DNA of 64,000 bases from Anaerofilum hominis (GTDB taxonomy: Bacteria > Bacillota > Clostridia > Oscillospirales > Ruminococcaceae): NCBI RefSeq assembly GCF_014287275.1, contig NZ_JACONZ010000001.1:744001-808000 (forward strand), given 5' to 3'. Below are positions 53,545 through 62,404 of the stretch, piece by piece. The notes under the pieces are model-generated. The model was not told the origin of the DNA and did not search any database. It was given only the letters and a program-made list of their open reading frames with translations. Position 1 is the first letter of the stretch; every line of letters begins with the position of its first letter. The position numbers and the translations under genes are program-made.

Positions 53545-55167
53545 CTATTTTTCCTGCAGCCTGCCCCAGAGCCGGTCCACCGCACGCACCAGCTCGTTCA
53601 GCTCCCGTTTGGGCAGCTTTTTCCCGCTGGCTTCGATCTCCTGCAGCAGCGCGATGGCGGATGCCAGCGCCCCGGGCTTTGCTTTCTTTTTGGGGGTGCG
53701 AGCCGCCGCCACCGTGACCGGCGCCATCTCGGCCAGCGGCGGCGCCGGCGCCAGCTGCGGCCGGGCCGCCAGCAGGTCAGCGCTCTCCCCCCGCGAGGGC
53801 ACAAAGGCGGCCATGCCCCGGGCCTCGGTGAGGTAGGCCGCGAACGAGTCCGCCGCCGCCGGCTCACCATGTACCACAAAAGTGCACTGCGGCATCTCGC
53901 AAAAGCCGCCCAGCCAGCGCAGCAGCCCGTTGCGGTCGGCGTGGGCCGACAGCCCGTCGATGTTCTCGACAGCGGCGTTCACCGCCACCTCGGACCCCAG
54001 CACGCGGACCTCTTTTTCACCCTCGAGCAGTCTGCGTCCCAGCGTGCCCTCGGCCTGAAAGCCGACCAGGACCACCGTGTTTTCAGGCCCCCAGAGGTTG
54101 TATTTGAGATGGTGCCGGATCCGGCCCGCATCGCACATGCCCGAGGCGGAGAGGATGATGCAGCTGCCCTTGTAGGCATTGATGTTTTTGGAGTCGTCAG
54201 AGGAAATGGCCAGCTGCAGCTGGGGAAAATTCAGGATCTCGCCGCCTTTTTCCACCACCTGCAGGGCTTCCCGGTCGTAGTAATAGCCGTTTTCAAATCT
54301 GTTGAAGATGGCGGTCGCCTCAATGGCCAGCGGGGAGTCGAGAAAAACCGGGCAGTGCTCGTACCCCCGAAACGCCCCCTCGGCGTACAGCTCGCGCAGA
54401 TAGTAGATCATTTCCTGGGCGCGCCCAACCGCAAAGGCCGGGATGACCACCTTGCCTCCCCGGTGGAAAGTGTCCAGCACCACCCGGGCAAGCTGCGCTT
54501 TCACATCCCCCGCGGGGGGATGGATGCGGTTGCCGTAGGTGGACTCGATCAGCAGAAAATCCGCAGACCGGACAAACTGTGGATTTTTCAGGATGGGCTG
54601 GTCCAGGTTTCCCACATCGCCCGAAAAGACGACCTTTTTCGTGACGTCGCCCTCAGTGGCCCACACCTCCACCGCTGCCGAGCCCAGAATGTGGCCCGCG
54701 TCGGTGAAGCGGATGGTGAACTCGTCGCACAGGCGCAGCTTTACCCCGTATTCCAGCGGGCGGAACAGCGCAGCGGCGCGGGCCGCGTCGTCGGCGGTGT
54801 AAAGGGGCTCCAGGGGCGGCAGGCCCTGCCGCTCCCGCTTTTTGTTCTCCCACTCGGTATCCATTTTCTGGATATGGGCGCTGTCGGCCAGCAGGATCTC
54901 GCACAGTTCCGCCGTGGCGCCGGTGCCGTAGACCGGCCCCCGGAACCCGTTTTTGACCAGCAGCGGCAGGTGCCCGGTATGGTCGATATGCGCGTGGGTC
55001 GCCACCACAAAATCGATCTGCGCCGCCGGGCAGGGCAGCTGCTGCACCGTGTCCCCGTCCCTGCCCTGGAACATGCCGAAATCCACCAGCAGCCTGCGTC
55101 CGCCCGCCTCCAGCAGATGCGCCGAGCCGGTGACCGTGCGCGCCGCGCCGAGAAAAGTGAGCTTCAT
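53545..55167 (-). CDS. Beta-CASP metallo-beta-lactamase-fold RNase
   Basis: A 540-aa protein. It has the metallo-lactamase motifs THAHIDHTGH (His58, His60, Asp62, His63), GHILGSA and FSGDVG. The beta-CASP motifs are ESTYGNR, AVGRAQEMIYYL, ASGMCDAGRI and HADRNGLLRW. The C-terminal 80 residues are a linker plus a short helix not seen in the core family. Probably an RNA endo/exonuclease of the CPSF73/YSH1-like bacterial group. ATG 55167 follows GGGGAGG. Confidence 0.93.
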   Translation of the reverse strand: MKLTFLGAARTVTGSAHLLEAGGRRLLVDFGMFQGRDGDTVQQLPCPAAQIDFVVATHAHIDHTGHLPLLVKNGFRGPVYGTGATAELCEILLADSAHIQKMDTEWENKKRERQGLPPLEPLYTADDAARAAALFRPLEYGVKLRLCDEFTIRFTDAGHILGSAAVEVWATEGDVTKKVVFSGDVGNLDQPILKNPQFVRSADFLLIESTYGNRIHPPAGDVKAQLARVVLDTFHRGGKVVIPAFAVGRAQEMIYYLRELYAEGAFRGYEHCPVFLDSPLAIEATAIFNRFENGYYYDREALQVVEKGGEILNFPQLQLAISSDDSKNINAYKGSCIILSASGMCDAGRIRHHLKYNLWGPENTVVLVGFQAEGTLGRRLLEGEKEVRVLGSEVAVNAAVENIDGLSAHADRNGLLRWLGGFCEMPQCTFVVHGEPAAADSFAAYLTEARGMAAFVPSRGESADLLAARPQLAPAPPLAEMAPVTVAAARTPKKKAKPGALASAIALLQEIEASGKKLPKRELNELVRAVDRLWGRLQEK

Positions 55168-55339
55168 CCCTTCGCCTCCCCTGGGGCCCCGCGTGTGCGG
55201 GCGTTCCCGCCCCTTTTTCTTACCCTCTATTGTAGGCCATTCGCAGCCGTCCCGCAAGCGGGGGGAAAGACCGGGACTCACCCGCCGCCGCCTGCGAAAG
55301 CGTTTCCCCGGCCGCGCGCGGATTTTTCGCAAAAAGGGC

Positions 55340-55369
55340 TTGACAAAAAATCCGGGAATGTGATATATT
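55340..55369 (+). promoter_or_regulatory. Promoter of the tRNA-Thr/tRNA-Tyr unit
   Basis: TTGACA, 18-base spacer, TATATT; first tRNA starts 17 bases later. Confidence 0.85.
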
Positions 55370-55385
55370 AATCAAGCACTATTCT

Positions 55386-55461
55386 GCTGGTGTAGCTCAG
55401 TTGGTAGAGCAGCTGATTTGTAATCAGCAGGTCGGGGGTTCAAGTCCGTCCACCAGCTCCA
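55386..55461 (+). tRNA. tRNA-Thr (anticodon TGT)
   Basis: 76 bases with encoded CCA: acceptor GCTGGTG/CACCAGC, D-arm TAGCTCAGTTGGTAGAGCA, anticodon arm GCTGATTTGTAATCAGC, T-loop GGTTCAAGTCC. Confidence 0.98.
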
Positions 55462-55483
55462 CCAGTTGAATCAAACTGAATAA

Positions 55484-55569
55484 GGGAGTGTTCCCGAGCG
55501 GCCAAAGGGGGCAGACTGTAAATCTGTTGTCTTTCGACTACGGTGGTTCGAATCCACCCGCTCCCACCA
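55484..55569 (+). tRNA. tRNA-Tyr (anticodon GTA)
   Basis: 86 bases with long variable arm and encoded CCA: acceptor GGGAGTG/CGCTCCC (one G-U), anticodon loop CTGTAAA, T-arm GGTGGTTCGAATCCACC. Confidence 0.98.
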
Positions 55570-55574
55570 GGATA

Positions 55575-55606
55575 GGCCGACAAGCTTTTGCTTGTCGGCC
55601 TTTTCT
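55575..55606 (+). terminator. Terminator of the tRNA unit
   Basis: 11-bp perfect stem GGCCGACAAGC, loop TTTT, then TTTTCTTTTTT. Confidence 0.93.
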
Positions 55607-55693
55607 TTTTTGTTATGCTTTCTTTCCCAGGGTCGGCCCTGCCGCGCCGGCTCCCGCTGTATGGCCTGCAGCTTTGTCTGGACCCATGGGGGT

Positions 55694-55739
55694 AAAAAAG
55701 GCAGGCGGCCCGTCTTTTGACGGGCCGCCTGCCTTTTTT
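55694..55739. terminator. Strong bidirectional terminator
   Basis: 21-bp perfect arms (55694-55714 and 55719-55739) around TTTT, with A/T runs giving T-tails on both strands. It ends the minus-strand corrinoid-uptake unit. Confidence 0.92.
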
Positions 55740-55950
55740 TGAATCGCGCGCCCCCTCACGCTGGGGCAGCGCAGCGGTCTTTTCCGCCGGGACGCTTTCG
55801 CCCTCTTCTGCGGCAAAACAGCTTTTTCTTTTGCCCGCCGCAGCGGCCCCGACCTGCAGGCGCTCTGCCGCGCCCGGCGGGCAAAATGGCCGCCGCCCCG
55901 GCCGGACCGCAGCGGCAGCGCTGCTCGGAACGCCGCTTTCACCGGCCCAT

Positions 55951-56469
55951 TCAGCCGCCGCGGGCGTTTCTGTCCGCCAGGCGCAGCACCGAGACAAGGG
56001 GCAGGATCAAAGCGCCGCAGAAAAAATTGCTGATGCCGTGCAGCACGTCCCAGGGCAGCCCGGCGACGATCCAGGCGATGGTCCCCCTGAGATCAAGCCC
56101 GAACAGCAGCGCCTGGGCGGGGGCATACAGGGTGCCGAACAAAAAGCCGTGCCCGGCACAGACCGCCATGTAGACCAGCGGCCGCACCTTGGGCGGCATC
56201 TGCCGCGGCAGCAGCATGACGGCCCCCCACAGCACCGTCCACATATAAAGATAGGGCATCCACCAGAGGGAGAAGCCCGCAAACAGGCCGTTGATCAGCA
56301 CATAGATATAGATGGGATACAGGGCTTTTTTGCGGTAGACGATCGTGACCGCAATAGTGAACACACCCAGCAAATGCACGTTCGGCAAAAACTCCATCAG
56401 CAGTTTGGAGGCATACATGGCGGCCCCCAACATGCCGAAGACCGCCACCTCCCTGGCGCTCAGCTTCAC
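55951..56469 (-). CDS. ECF transporter S-component, probably corrinoid-specific
   Basis: A 172-aa protein with about six helices and the look of an ECF substrate-binding unit: VAVFGMLGAAMYASKLLMEFLPNVHLLG near the start is the AxxLP(N)-type region, and GLPWDVLHGISNFFCG near the end. The GTG start at 56469 overlaps the lipoprotein stop (GTGA). The unit lies under a cobalamin riboswitch, so cobalamin or a corrinoid precursor is the inferred substrate. EcfA/EcfT subunits are not in the window. Confidence 0.8.
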   Translation of the reverse strand: MKLSAREVAVFGMLGAAMYASKLLMEFLPNVHLLGVFTIAVTIVYRKKALYPIYIYVLINGLFAGFSLWWMPYLYMWTVLWGAVMLLPRQMPPKVRPLVYMAVCAGHGFLFGTLYAPAQALLFGLDLRGTIAWIVAGLPWDVLHGISNFFCGALILPLVSVLRLADRNARGG

Positions 56470-57014
56470 GCCTTTTCCAGCTTGAGGGCGTACACTGCGC
56501 CCGCCGTGATCTCGGTGGAATCCACCCCTGCGGAGGCACACTCCCCGTCAACATAAAAAGCCCAATAGGTCCCGTCCTTGTCATAATCGGCAGCGATCCC
56601 GTTCACCTCGGTGACAAAAAGGCCGTACTGCCCCTCCTCGCCGGCGATCAGGCCCAGCTCTGCCAGCGCCTCGCCCACGGTGGTCTTGTCGGTGTGGATC
56701 TCAAACGCGGTCGTGCCGCCGTCCCCGTCCGTCACCTCAAAGGCAAAGACGGTCTCGCCCTCTCCCAGCACGCTGCCGGCCGTGCCCGAGGCGGGGGCGC
56801 TCTGCGCTGCGCTGGAACTGTCCCCGGCTGTGCCGGAACTGCCCGCGGCCGCACTGGAACTGCCCGCGGCCGCACTGGAACTGCCCGTGGCCGCGCTGGA
56901 GCCACTTTGGGCGCTGCTGCTGTTACAGCCTGTGGTGGTCAGCGCCGCTGCCGCGATCAGCACTGCGCACAGAAAAACAGACAGCGATTTTTTGATCTTT
57001 GTCATCTGCATCAT
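56466..57014 (-). CDS. DUF4430 lipoprotein, candidate corrinoid-binding
   Basis: A 182-aa protein: signal peptide with lipobox-like LTTTGC near residue 29, a Ser/Ala/Gly linker with repeated SSSAAAG units (about 35-80), then a DUF4430 domain (about 85-182). The domain reads TTVGEALAELGLIAGEEGQYGL, then YDKDGTYWAFYVDGE and a final VYALKLEK strand. DUF4430 domains are related to the beta-domain of the cobalamin carriers intrinsic factor and transcobalamin. With the riboswitch upstream and the S-component downstream, surface capture of corrinoids is the likely job. ATG 57014 follows GAGGAG by 7 bases. Confidence 0.85.
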   Translation of the reverse strand: MMQMTKIKKSLSVFLCAVLIAAAALTTTGCNSSSAQSGSSAATGSSSAAAGSSSAAAGSSGTAGDSSSAAQSAPASGTAGSVLGEGETVFAFEVTDGDGGTTAFEIHTDKTTVGEALAELGLIAGEEGQYGLFVTEVNGIAADYDKDGTYWAFYVDGECASAGVDSTEITAGAVYALKLEKA

Positions 57015-57069
57015 CGTACTCTCCTCAAATTTTATTCCCTCACGGCCGGCGCTCGCGGCCCTGTACTGA

Positions 57070-57235
57070 GGTTTTTTGCCGAAATATTCCGGCTTTGGCG
57101 CTCTGCCGGCCAGCCTTCTCAGATCGCTCCAATGGCTTGTCCCCAAACGCGGCTTTGGGTGAGACCGGCGGCTTTTGCTGCGCCTCACGGCGACGGGCCC
57201 GCGCAGGTCTTGCACCTGCTTCCTTCGGCGGCGCC
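57070..57235 (-). promoter_or_regulatory. Cobalamin riboswitch
   Basis: Minus strand. The core block GGAAGCAGGTGCAAGACC runs from 57223 and continues as TGCGCGGGCCCGTCGCCGTG. This matches the conserved GGAA-NNN-GGTG-NAA-CC...GCGG-CCCG-CGC-GTGA core. The P6 pair appears as GCCATTGG (57136-57129) and GAGAAGGC. The B12 box reads AAGCCGGAATATTTCGGC (57095-57078), followed by A6. The rest of the leader to the ATG (about 60 bases) holds the ribosome site, so control could be at translation or by termination. Confidence 0.9.
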
Positions 57236-57236
57236 T

Positions 57237-57265
57237 ATTATAACACATCCGCGCCGCCGGTTCAA
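57237..57265 (-). promoter_or_regulatory. Promoter of the riboswitch-DUF4430-S-component unit
   Basis: Minus strand TTGAAC (57265-57260), 17-base spacer, TATAAT (57242-57237). The riboswitch begins within a few bases of the expected start. Confidence 0.85.
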
Positions 57266-57640
57266 ATTTCACCCGCGCCCTTTCGCAGGCGGCGGCCGCG
57301 GAACCTGTCCTCCGGCTGGGCATCCCTGCTCGCCTTGCCCCGCGCGGTCCAAGCCATCCGCGCGGGGCGGCAAAGCCCGCCCACGCACGCCTCCCCTGGC
57401 CTCAGCCTGCGCCTCGCTCCGGGACGGCGGCCGGGCCAATGCCGTCCCCGACAGGATCTCGTTCCAGACCGCGCCGCCCTTGCGGGCAGCGACCGCAGCG
57501 GGCCGATATCTGGGCGCGAGAAATGCAGTTTCGACCCTCGCTGTCCTTGCGGACGGCGGCTGTCATCGGCTTTGAGGCTGCTCACAAAGCATCTGTTCCG
57601 ACCCGGTGGCCTCTCTTTTTCCGCGCCCTGCGCGGGGCGC
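57266..57640. other. Non-coding stretch between the corrinoid unit and the MATE gene
   Basis: GC-rich, no supported gene. Confidence 0.5.
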
Positions 57641-57670
57641 AAAAAGGCCCCGGCCGCATGGCCGGGGGCT
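57641..57670 (-). terminator. Terminator of the MATE gene
   Basis: Minus strand AGCCCCCGGCC/GGCCGGGGCC-type stem with 4-base loop, then TTTTT. Confidence 0.82.
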
Positions 57671-57741
57671 CTGCCCGTCAAAAAACCGCACGCTGCCGCG
57701 TTTTCAGGCCCACGCCGGCGCGGCGGGCTGTTTCTTCTCGC

Positions 57742-59163
57742 TCAGGCACCGGGCTCTGCCTTTGCCTCCCCGGGCGCTTTCACCGCAGCGAACTCCCGCT
57801 CCAGCCGCTTTGCCTGCCGCCTGTAGGCGAGATATGCCAGCAGCGTGGCCACGGTCCAGGAGATGACCAGCGAGAGGAACAGCGCCTCCGGCCTGCCGTT
57901 GGGGTAGGCCTCGTCCCTGGTGGCCCAGGCCAGCAGATAGGCCAGGGGCAGCCGCAGGATGACCTGGGTGATGATGCCGATCCACATGGGGGTGGTGGTG
58001 TCGCCGGTACCTCTCATAAAGCCGCACAGGCCCTGGTTGATGCCGAACACCAGATACCCCACCGCCAAAATGCGCAGCATGCGCATGCTCAGGGCGATCA
58101 GCTCCTGCGTACTGGTAAAGATGGCCGCCAGCTGGCCGCCGAAAAGCAGGATGCCCGTTGTGAGCACCAGGGACATGAAAAACGCCACCGCCATGCCCTG
58201 CCTGGCGCCGGACCTGAGCCGGTCCGGCCTGCTCGCGCCATAGTTCTGGCCCGCGTAGGTGGTCATAGCGACGCCGATGGAAAAAGCCGGCATCATGGCA
58301 AAACCGTCGATGCGCATCACCACCACGTTGCAGGCCATCACCACCTCGCCCATGCTGTTGGTCAGCGACTGGACCAGCAGCGCCGAGATGGAGAACACGC
58401 CCTGGGACACCCCGCTGGGCAGCCCCAGGCCGATGATCTTTTTGGCATAGCGCCCATCCAGTTTCAGGTCGCCCAGGTGCAGATCAAAGTACTGGCGCAT
58501 GTTCAGCAGCTTCAGCGTGCAGAGCACGGCCGAGACGGTCTGGGCGATGACGGTGGCCAGCGCCACGCCCGGCACCCCCATGCCCAGCCCGGCCACAAAC
58601 CAGAGGTCCAGCCCGATGTTGAGCACTGTGGCCACCAGCAAAAAGGCCAGTGCCGACACGTTGTCCCCCATCCCCCGCAGGATGCCGGAGAGGATGTTGT
58701 AAAAGATGAAACCGGCGCCGCCCACCAGGAAAATGGTCAGATAGCTCGCACACCACTCATAGATGCTGGGCGGGGTGTTCATGACCGTGAGCAGCGGCCG
58801 GATGGCCAGCAGGCCCAGCCCCATGGTGATCAGGGTGGCAAGGGCAGTGACCGTGATGCAGTTGCCGATGACCCGCGCCAGGCCCCTGCGGTCCCGCGCG
58901 CCAAACCGCTGCGAGACCAGAATACTGGCCCCGGTGGAGATGCCCACGAAGAGCACCAGCAGCAGATTGAGGATGGGAGACGCGCCGCCCACAGCGGCCA
59001 GCGCGTTGTCCCCCACATATTTGCCCACCACGATGGTGTCCACCGTGTTGTACAGCTGCTGCGCGATATTGCCGATCAGCATGGGGATCGTCAGCTCGGT
59101 AATGCGTTTCCACGGCGTGCCCACCGTGACGTCATGCGCTTCAAACAGTTTTGCAAGTCCCAA
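57742..59163 (-). CDS. MATE-family efflux transporter
   Basis: A 473-aa protein with 12 helices in two similar halves. It has PMLIGNIAQQLYNTVDTIVVGKYVG at helix 1 (conserved in MATE) and GASILVSQRFGARD in the first half. Exports cationic drugs or metabolites using sodium or proton gradients; substrate unknown. Starts at TTG 59163 with AAAGGG about ten bases upstream. The last 15 residues are charged and low-complexity. Confidence 0.93.
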   Translation of the reverse strand: MGLAKLFEAHDVTVGTPWKRITELTIPMLIGNIAQQLYNTVDTIVVGKYVGDNALAAVGGASPILNLLLVLFVGISTGASILVSQRFGARDRRGLARVIGNCITVTALATLITMGLGLLAIRPLLTVMNTPPSIYEWCASYLTIFLVGGAGFIFYNILSGILRGMGDNVSALAFLLVATVLNIGLDLWFVAGLGMGVPGVALATVIAQTVSAVLCTLKLLNMRQYFDLHLGDLKLDGRYAKKIIGLGLPSGVSQGVFSISALLVQSLTNSMGEVVMACNVVVMRIDGFAMMPAFSIGVAMTTYAGQNYGASRPDRLRSGARQGMAVAFFMSLVLTTGILLFGGQLAAIFTSTQELIALSMRMLRILAVGYLVFGINQGLCGFMRGTGDTTTPMWIGIITQVILRLPLAYLLAWATRDEAYPNGRPEALFLSLVISWTVATLLAYLAYRRQAKRLEREFAAVKAPGEAKAEPGA

Positions 59164-59702
59164 TTCGTTCCGCCCTTTCCGTGTTCACAGACTGGGAGGG
59201 GGCCGCCTTGCCAAAGCGTCCCCCTCTATTCTAAGTAGATTATTATACCTTTTTCTGTGACTTTTCGCAACCGGGAAACGGCTTCCGTTTGGCCCTCCCG
59301 CCGTTTTTTCAGCAAAACCGGCAAAAAAGCTTCTCCGGCACTGTGCGTATTGCCGATGTTTTTTGCCCCGCGCCTCCCGCCCGACCGCTTCCCCGCGGGC
59401 CGCAGCTGCCGGGCAGACAGCGCTCCCAGCGCAGCTGCGCACTCTCCCCCAGTCTGTCCGCAGCGGGTGGGGCGCAGGCCCGCCCGCTGCGCCTGCGCCG
59501 GAGACACAGAGCAGCTCCCCCGCTCCCTTTTATCTGGGCGCGCAAGGCGGCCGCGCTTCGCGGCCCGCAGGCCTATGCCGGAGCGCGGTCTCAGCTTATT
59601 TAGGGCCCAGGATATCCCGCAGGCGTCCCGGTACACAGCCAGCCGCAGGTCCCACCGGGACGGGGGAGCTGCCCGCCAAAGCGCAGCCGCGTCCGCGCGG
59701 GC
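59164..59702. other. Non-coding stretch between two minus-strand genes
   Basis: About 540 bases, GC-rich over the SGNH side, no supported gene; short open frames on both strands lack ribosome sites. Confidence 0.5.
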
Positions 59703-60344
59703 TCAGCCCAGCAGCTCCCGCACCAACTGGGCGGTTTTCTCTGCAAAGATGCGGTGCGCCTCGGGCAGATAATGGCAGTAGTCCTCGCCCAGCAGGTCGG
59801 GGCCGATCCAGTCCTCCGCAGCCGCAAAAGCGCAGCCCATCTCCTCTGCGATGGGCCGGTACACCGCTTTCAGGCCCGCCTGCTTTTTCAGCGACTCCTC
59901 GTTGAACTCCGGGTCGCCGCCGGTCTGCGGCATCGGCACCGGGCTGATGACGAGCAGTTTGGGGCAGGGGCCATAGTGCGCCCCGTTATAGCGGAAAAAG
60001 GTCTCGATCTTGGCGATCAGCTCGCGCAGGCCAAAGCCGATCTCCTCCGCCGACACCCCATAGCGGGTCTTGGCGTCATTGGTGCCCAGCATGATAATGA
60101 TCAGATCCAGCGGAGCGTGGCTTTTGACGCAGCCGCCGATATACCCCAGCCCGCTGCGCCAGGGCTGCAGCTCGTCCTCAAAGGCCGTGGTGCGGCCGTC
60201 CAGCCCCTCCTCCACCACATGATAGCCCTCGCCCAGCAGGCCAGCCAGCCGGCCGCTCCAGCGCACGTCCAGCGGATAGCGGGTGCCCACGCCCGGCATA
60301 TAGCCGTGCGTGTTGGAATCGCCGAAACACAGGATCTCTTTCAC
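59703..60344 (-). CDS. SGNH/GDSL-family hydrolase
   Basis: A 213-aa protein. It carries CFGDSNTHGY (catalytic Ser block I), MLGTNDAK (block III Gly-Asn), and a C-terminal DYCHYLPEAHRIFAE where the His completes the triad with Asp. Resembles arylesterase/lysophospholipase L1-like enzymes. No signal peptide. It stands alone. Confidence 0.93.
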   Translation of the reverse strand: MKEILCFGDSNTHGYMPGVGTRYPLDVRWSGRLAGLLGEGYHVVEEGLDGRTTAFEDELQPWRSGLGYIGGCVKSHAPLDLIIIMLGTNDAKTRYGVSAEEIGFGLRELIAKIETFFRYNGAHYGPCPKLLVISPVPMPQTGGDPEFNEESLKKQAGLKAVYRPIAEEMGCAFAAAEDWIGPDLLGEDYCHYLPEAHRIFAEKTAQLVRELLG

Positions 60345-60594
60345 AATGATCGCTCCTTTTACTGCGTCCCGTCCGGGCAGGGCGCGGATTTTATATTAAG
60401 CATAGCTCTGTGGACACCAAAAATCAAGAGAATTTGTCTTTGTGTTGAGGACAAGCTTTCTTTGCGGAGCGCTTTCCCCTCTCCGCCTGTCAGATTCTTG
60501 CTTTTTTGTGCAATCAGGACAATATTCACTTATCGATGAAACAGGGCGCTGTGTCTTTCGCTTAAAAAATAATTGTTTCTCCCTCTTCTGCGCA

Positions 60595-60623
60595 TTGACT
60601 TTGCATTTTTTAAGGGGTATAGT
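60595..60623 (+). promoter_or_regulatory. Symporter promoter
   Basis: TTGACT, 17-base spacer, TATAGT, within a more AT-rich intergenic stretch. Confidence 0.75.
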
Positions 60624-60738
60624 AAGGTTTGGAATTGCGGGTGTTGTTATCAAGAGGACAGTTTTGCGGCAGCCGGGCTGTCCCCCTCCGCACGCCGGAC
60701 CCGCAGGCGCCGGAAAATTTTGTGATGGAGGAATTTTT

Positions 60739-61998
60739 GTGAAGAAGATCTGGAGTTCGTACAAGTCCTCGTTCATCCTGCTGGGCTGTATGGTGCTTGG
60801 CGGCGTTGTGGGCGCGTTTTGGGGCCCGGGCGCCAGTGTGCTGACCCCGTGGGCGAACATCTTTTTGAACCTGCTGTACTGCGTTGTGGTGCCGATGATC
60901 TTTGTCTCGCTGGTCTCGGCCATCGCGGGCATGCAGAACATGCGCAAGCTGGGCAAGCTGCTGGCGGTACTGCTGGTGCTGTTTCTCATCACCGGCATCG
61001 TGTGCAGCGCTTATATGGTGGGCTTTTCGGCCCTGTTTGACCCGGCCAAAAACACCGATATGACCCAGTTCACCCAGGAGACGGTGGACCTTTCCGGCAC
61101 CAAGCTGGATATCCTGTCCATGTTCACGGTCAGTGATTTCCCGGCGCTGTGGTCCCGCACCAGCCTGATGGCGCTGGTGGTCTTTGCCATCCTCACCGGC
61201 ATCGCCGTGGTCATGGCGGGCGAAAAGGCCCGTCCCGTCGTCAGCCTGCTGGAGGGGCTCAACGAGGTGCTGGTCAAGCTGGTGGGCATCATCATGAAAC
61301 TGGCCCCGCTGGGCCTCGGGTTCTATTTCGCCATCCTCATCGGCACCAACGGCAAGGATATCGTGGGCCCGCTCTCCCGCTCTTTCTTCGTCTATGTCGT
61401 CGCCATCCTGATCTATTACTTTGTGGGACATTCAGTCATGGCCTACATCGGGGGCGGCATGGAGGCGGTGAAGCTGTACTGGAAAAACAACCTCACCCCC
61501 AGCCTGACCGCCCTGGGCACCTGTTCCACCGCCGCCACCCTGCCCTATAACATGATCGCGGGCAAACAGATGGGCCTGCCCAAGGATATGTCCGACCTGT
61601 GCGTGCTGATGGGCGCCAACCTGCACAAGGACGGCGCCAGCATCCTGCAGGTGCTGCAGGCCACTTTTGTCTGCGCCATGTGCGGCATCGACGTCTACAA
61701 CCCCAAAAACATCGTGCTGCTGATCGTCGCCGCGGTGGTGGGCTCCACCATCATGGGCGCCATCCCCGGCGGCGGCTATGTGGGCCAGCTGGTCATCGCC
61801 TCCATCTTTGGCCTGCCCGGCTGGACCATCCCCATCATGGCGCTGATCGTCACGCTGGGCGACCCCTTTGCCACCCTGGTGAATGTGACCGGCGACACCG
61901 CGCTGGGCATGGTCGCGGCCCGCATCATGAACGGCAAGGGCTGGCTGAAGCGCTCGCTGGAAGAGTACGCCAAGGACGGGGAAAAGCAGACGGTATAA
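60739..61998 (+). CDS. Dicarboxylate/amino acid:cation symporter (DAACS)
   Basis: A 419-aa protein with eight helices plus two re-entrant loops. It shows LLYCVVVPMIFVSLVSAIAGM in helix 2, the serine-rich loop TALGTCSTAATLPYN, and NVTGDTALGMVAARIM in the second re-entrant hairpin. Transports glutamate/aspartate, serine/threonine or C4-dicarboxylates with Na+ or H+; the absence of an SSSS loop argues against the classical GltP type. GTG 60739 follows GGAGGA by 6 bases. An extended frame upstream (from 60442) is not supported. Confidence 0.93.
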   Translation: MKKIWSSYKSSFILLGCMVLGGVVGAFWGPGASVLTPWANIFLNLLYCVVVPMIFVSLVSAIAGMQNMRKLGKLLAVLLVLFLITGIVCSAYMVGFSALFDPAKNTDMTQFTQETVDLSGTKLDILSMFTVSDFPALWSRTSLMALVVFAILTGIAVVMAGEKARPVVSLLEGLNEVLVKLVGIIMKLAPLGLGFYFAILIGTNGKDIVGPLSRSFFVYVVAILIYYFVGHSVMAYIGGGMEAVKLYWKNNLTPSLTALGTCSTAATLPYNMIAGKQMGLPKDMSDLCVLMGANLHKDGASILQVLQATFVCAMCGIDVYNPKNIVLLIVAAVVGSTIMGAIPGGGYVGQLVIASIFGLPGWTIPIMALIVTLGDPFATLVNVTGDTALGMVAARIMNGKGWLKRSLEEYAKDGEKQTV

Positions 61999-62028
61999 AA
62001 ACACCCCTGACCCCTGTACAAAAAGCAG

Positions 62029-62067
62029 AAGAGGGAGAGGCGCGGCGCGTCTTTCCCTCTTTTTTTC
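62029..62067 (+). terminator. Symporter terminator
   Basis: Long stem AGAGGGA...TCCCTCT with extended inner pairing, followed by seven T. Confidence 0.85.
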
Positions 62068-62143
62068 TGCGCTTCCCCGTCCCTGTCCCCCTCCCCCCCC
62101 CCGCCCGGTCCTCAGTGCGGGGGCAGCCGCCCGCCGCCCGGTT

Positions 62144-62172
62144 TTGACAGGCGGTGCGGATTCGGGTATGAT
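62144..62172 (+). promoter_or_regulatory. Adenosine deaminase promoter
   Basis: TTGACA, 17-base spacer, TATGAT; leader about 225 bases. Confidence 0.8.
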
Positions 62173-62186
62173 AAAGGCGGATATCG

Positions 62187-62295
62187 CGCACCGGCCCCTG
62201 CCGCCGGGGCGGCTGCGCGGCAAAGAGGTTTTGGCATCCAGCTCCGCTCTCCACGCACCAGCCCCTGCCGCCCGCGCCGCCGCGCGGCAAAGAGG
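62187..62295 (+). repeat. 67-base direct repeat in the adenosine deaminase leader
   Basis: The 42-base blocks 62187-62228 and 62254-62295 match at 37 of 42 positions and both end in GCGCGGCAAAGAGG. They sit in the untranslated leader; function unknown. Confidence 0.7.
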
Positions 62296-62404
62296 AGCCA
62301 GGGTCCGCTGCGGACCCGCGGGTCCTTTCCCGCCCGAAAGAGGTGTTTTCCCTTTGGCCGCGCTTTCCCCTCCGGCCGCACTTTTTATTAAGGAGAGATC
62401 GAAT

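Noticed and set aside
62180-62404. Purine riboswitch in the adenosine deaminase leader
   Set aside because: The short conserved loops of the purine aptamer are not present; the leader instead holds a GC-rich tandem repeat.
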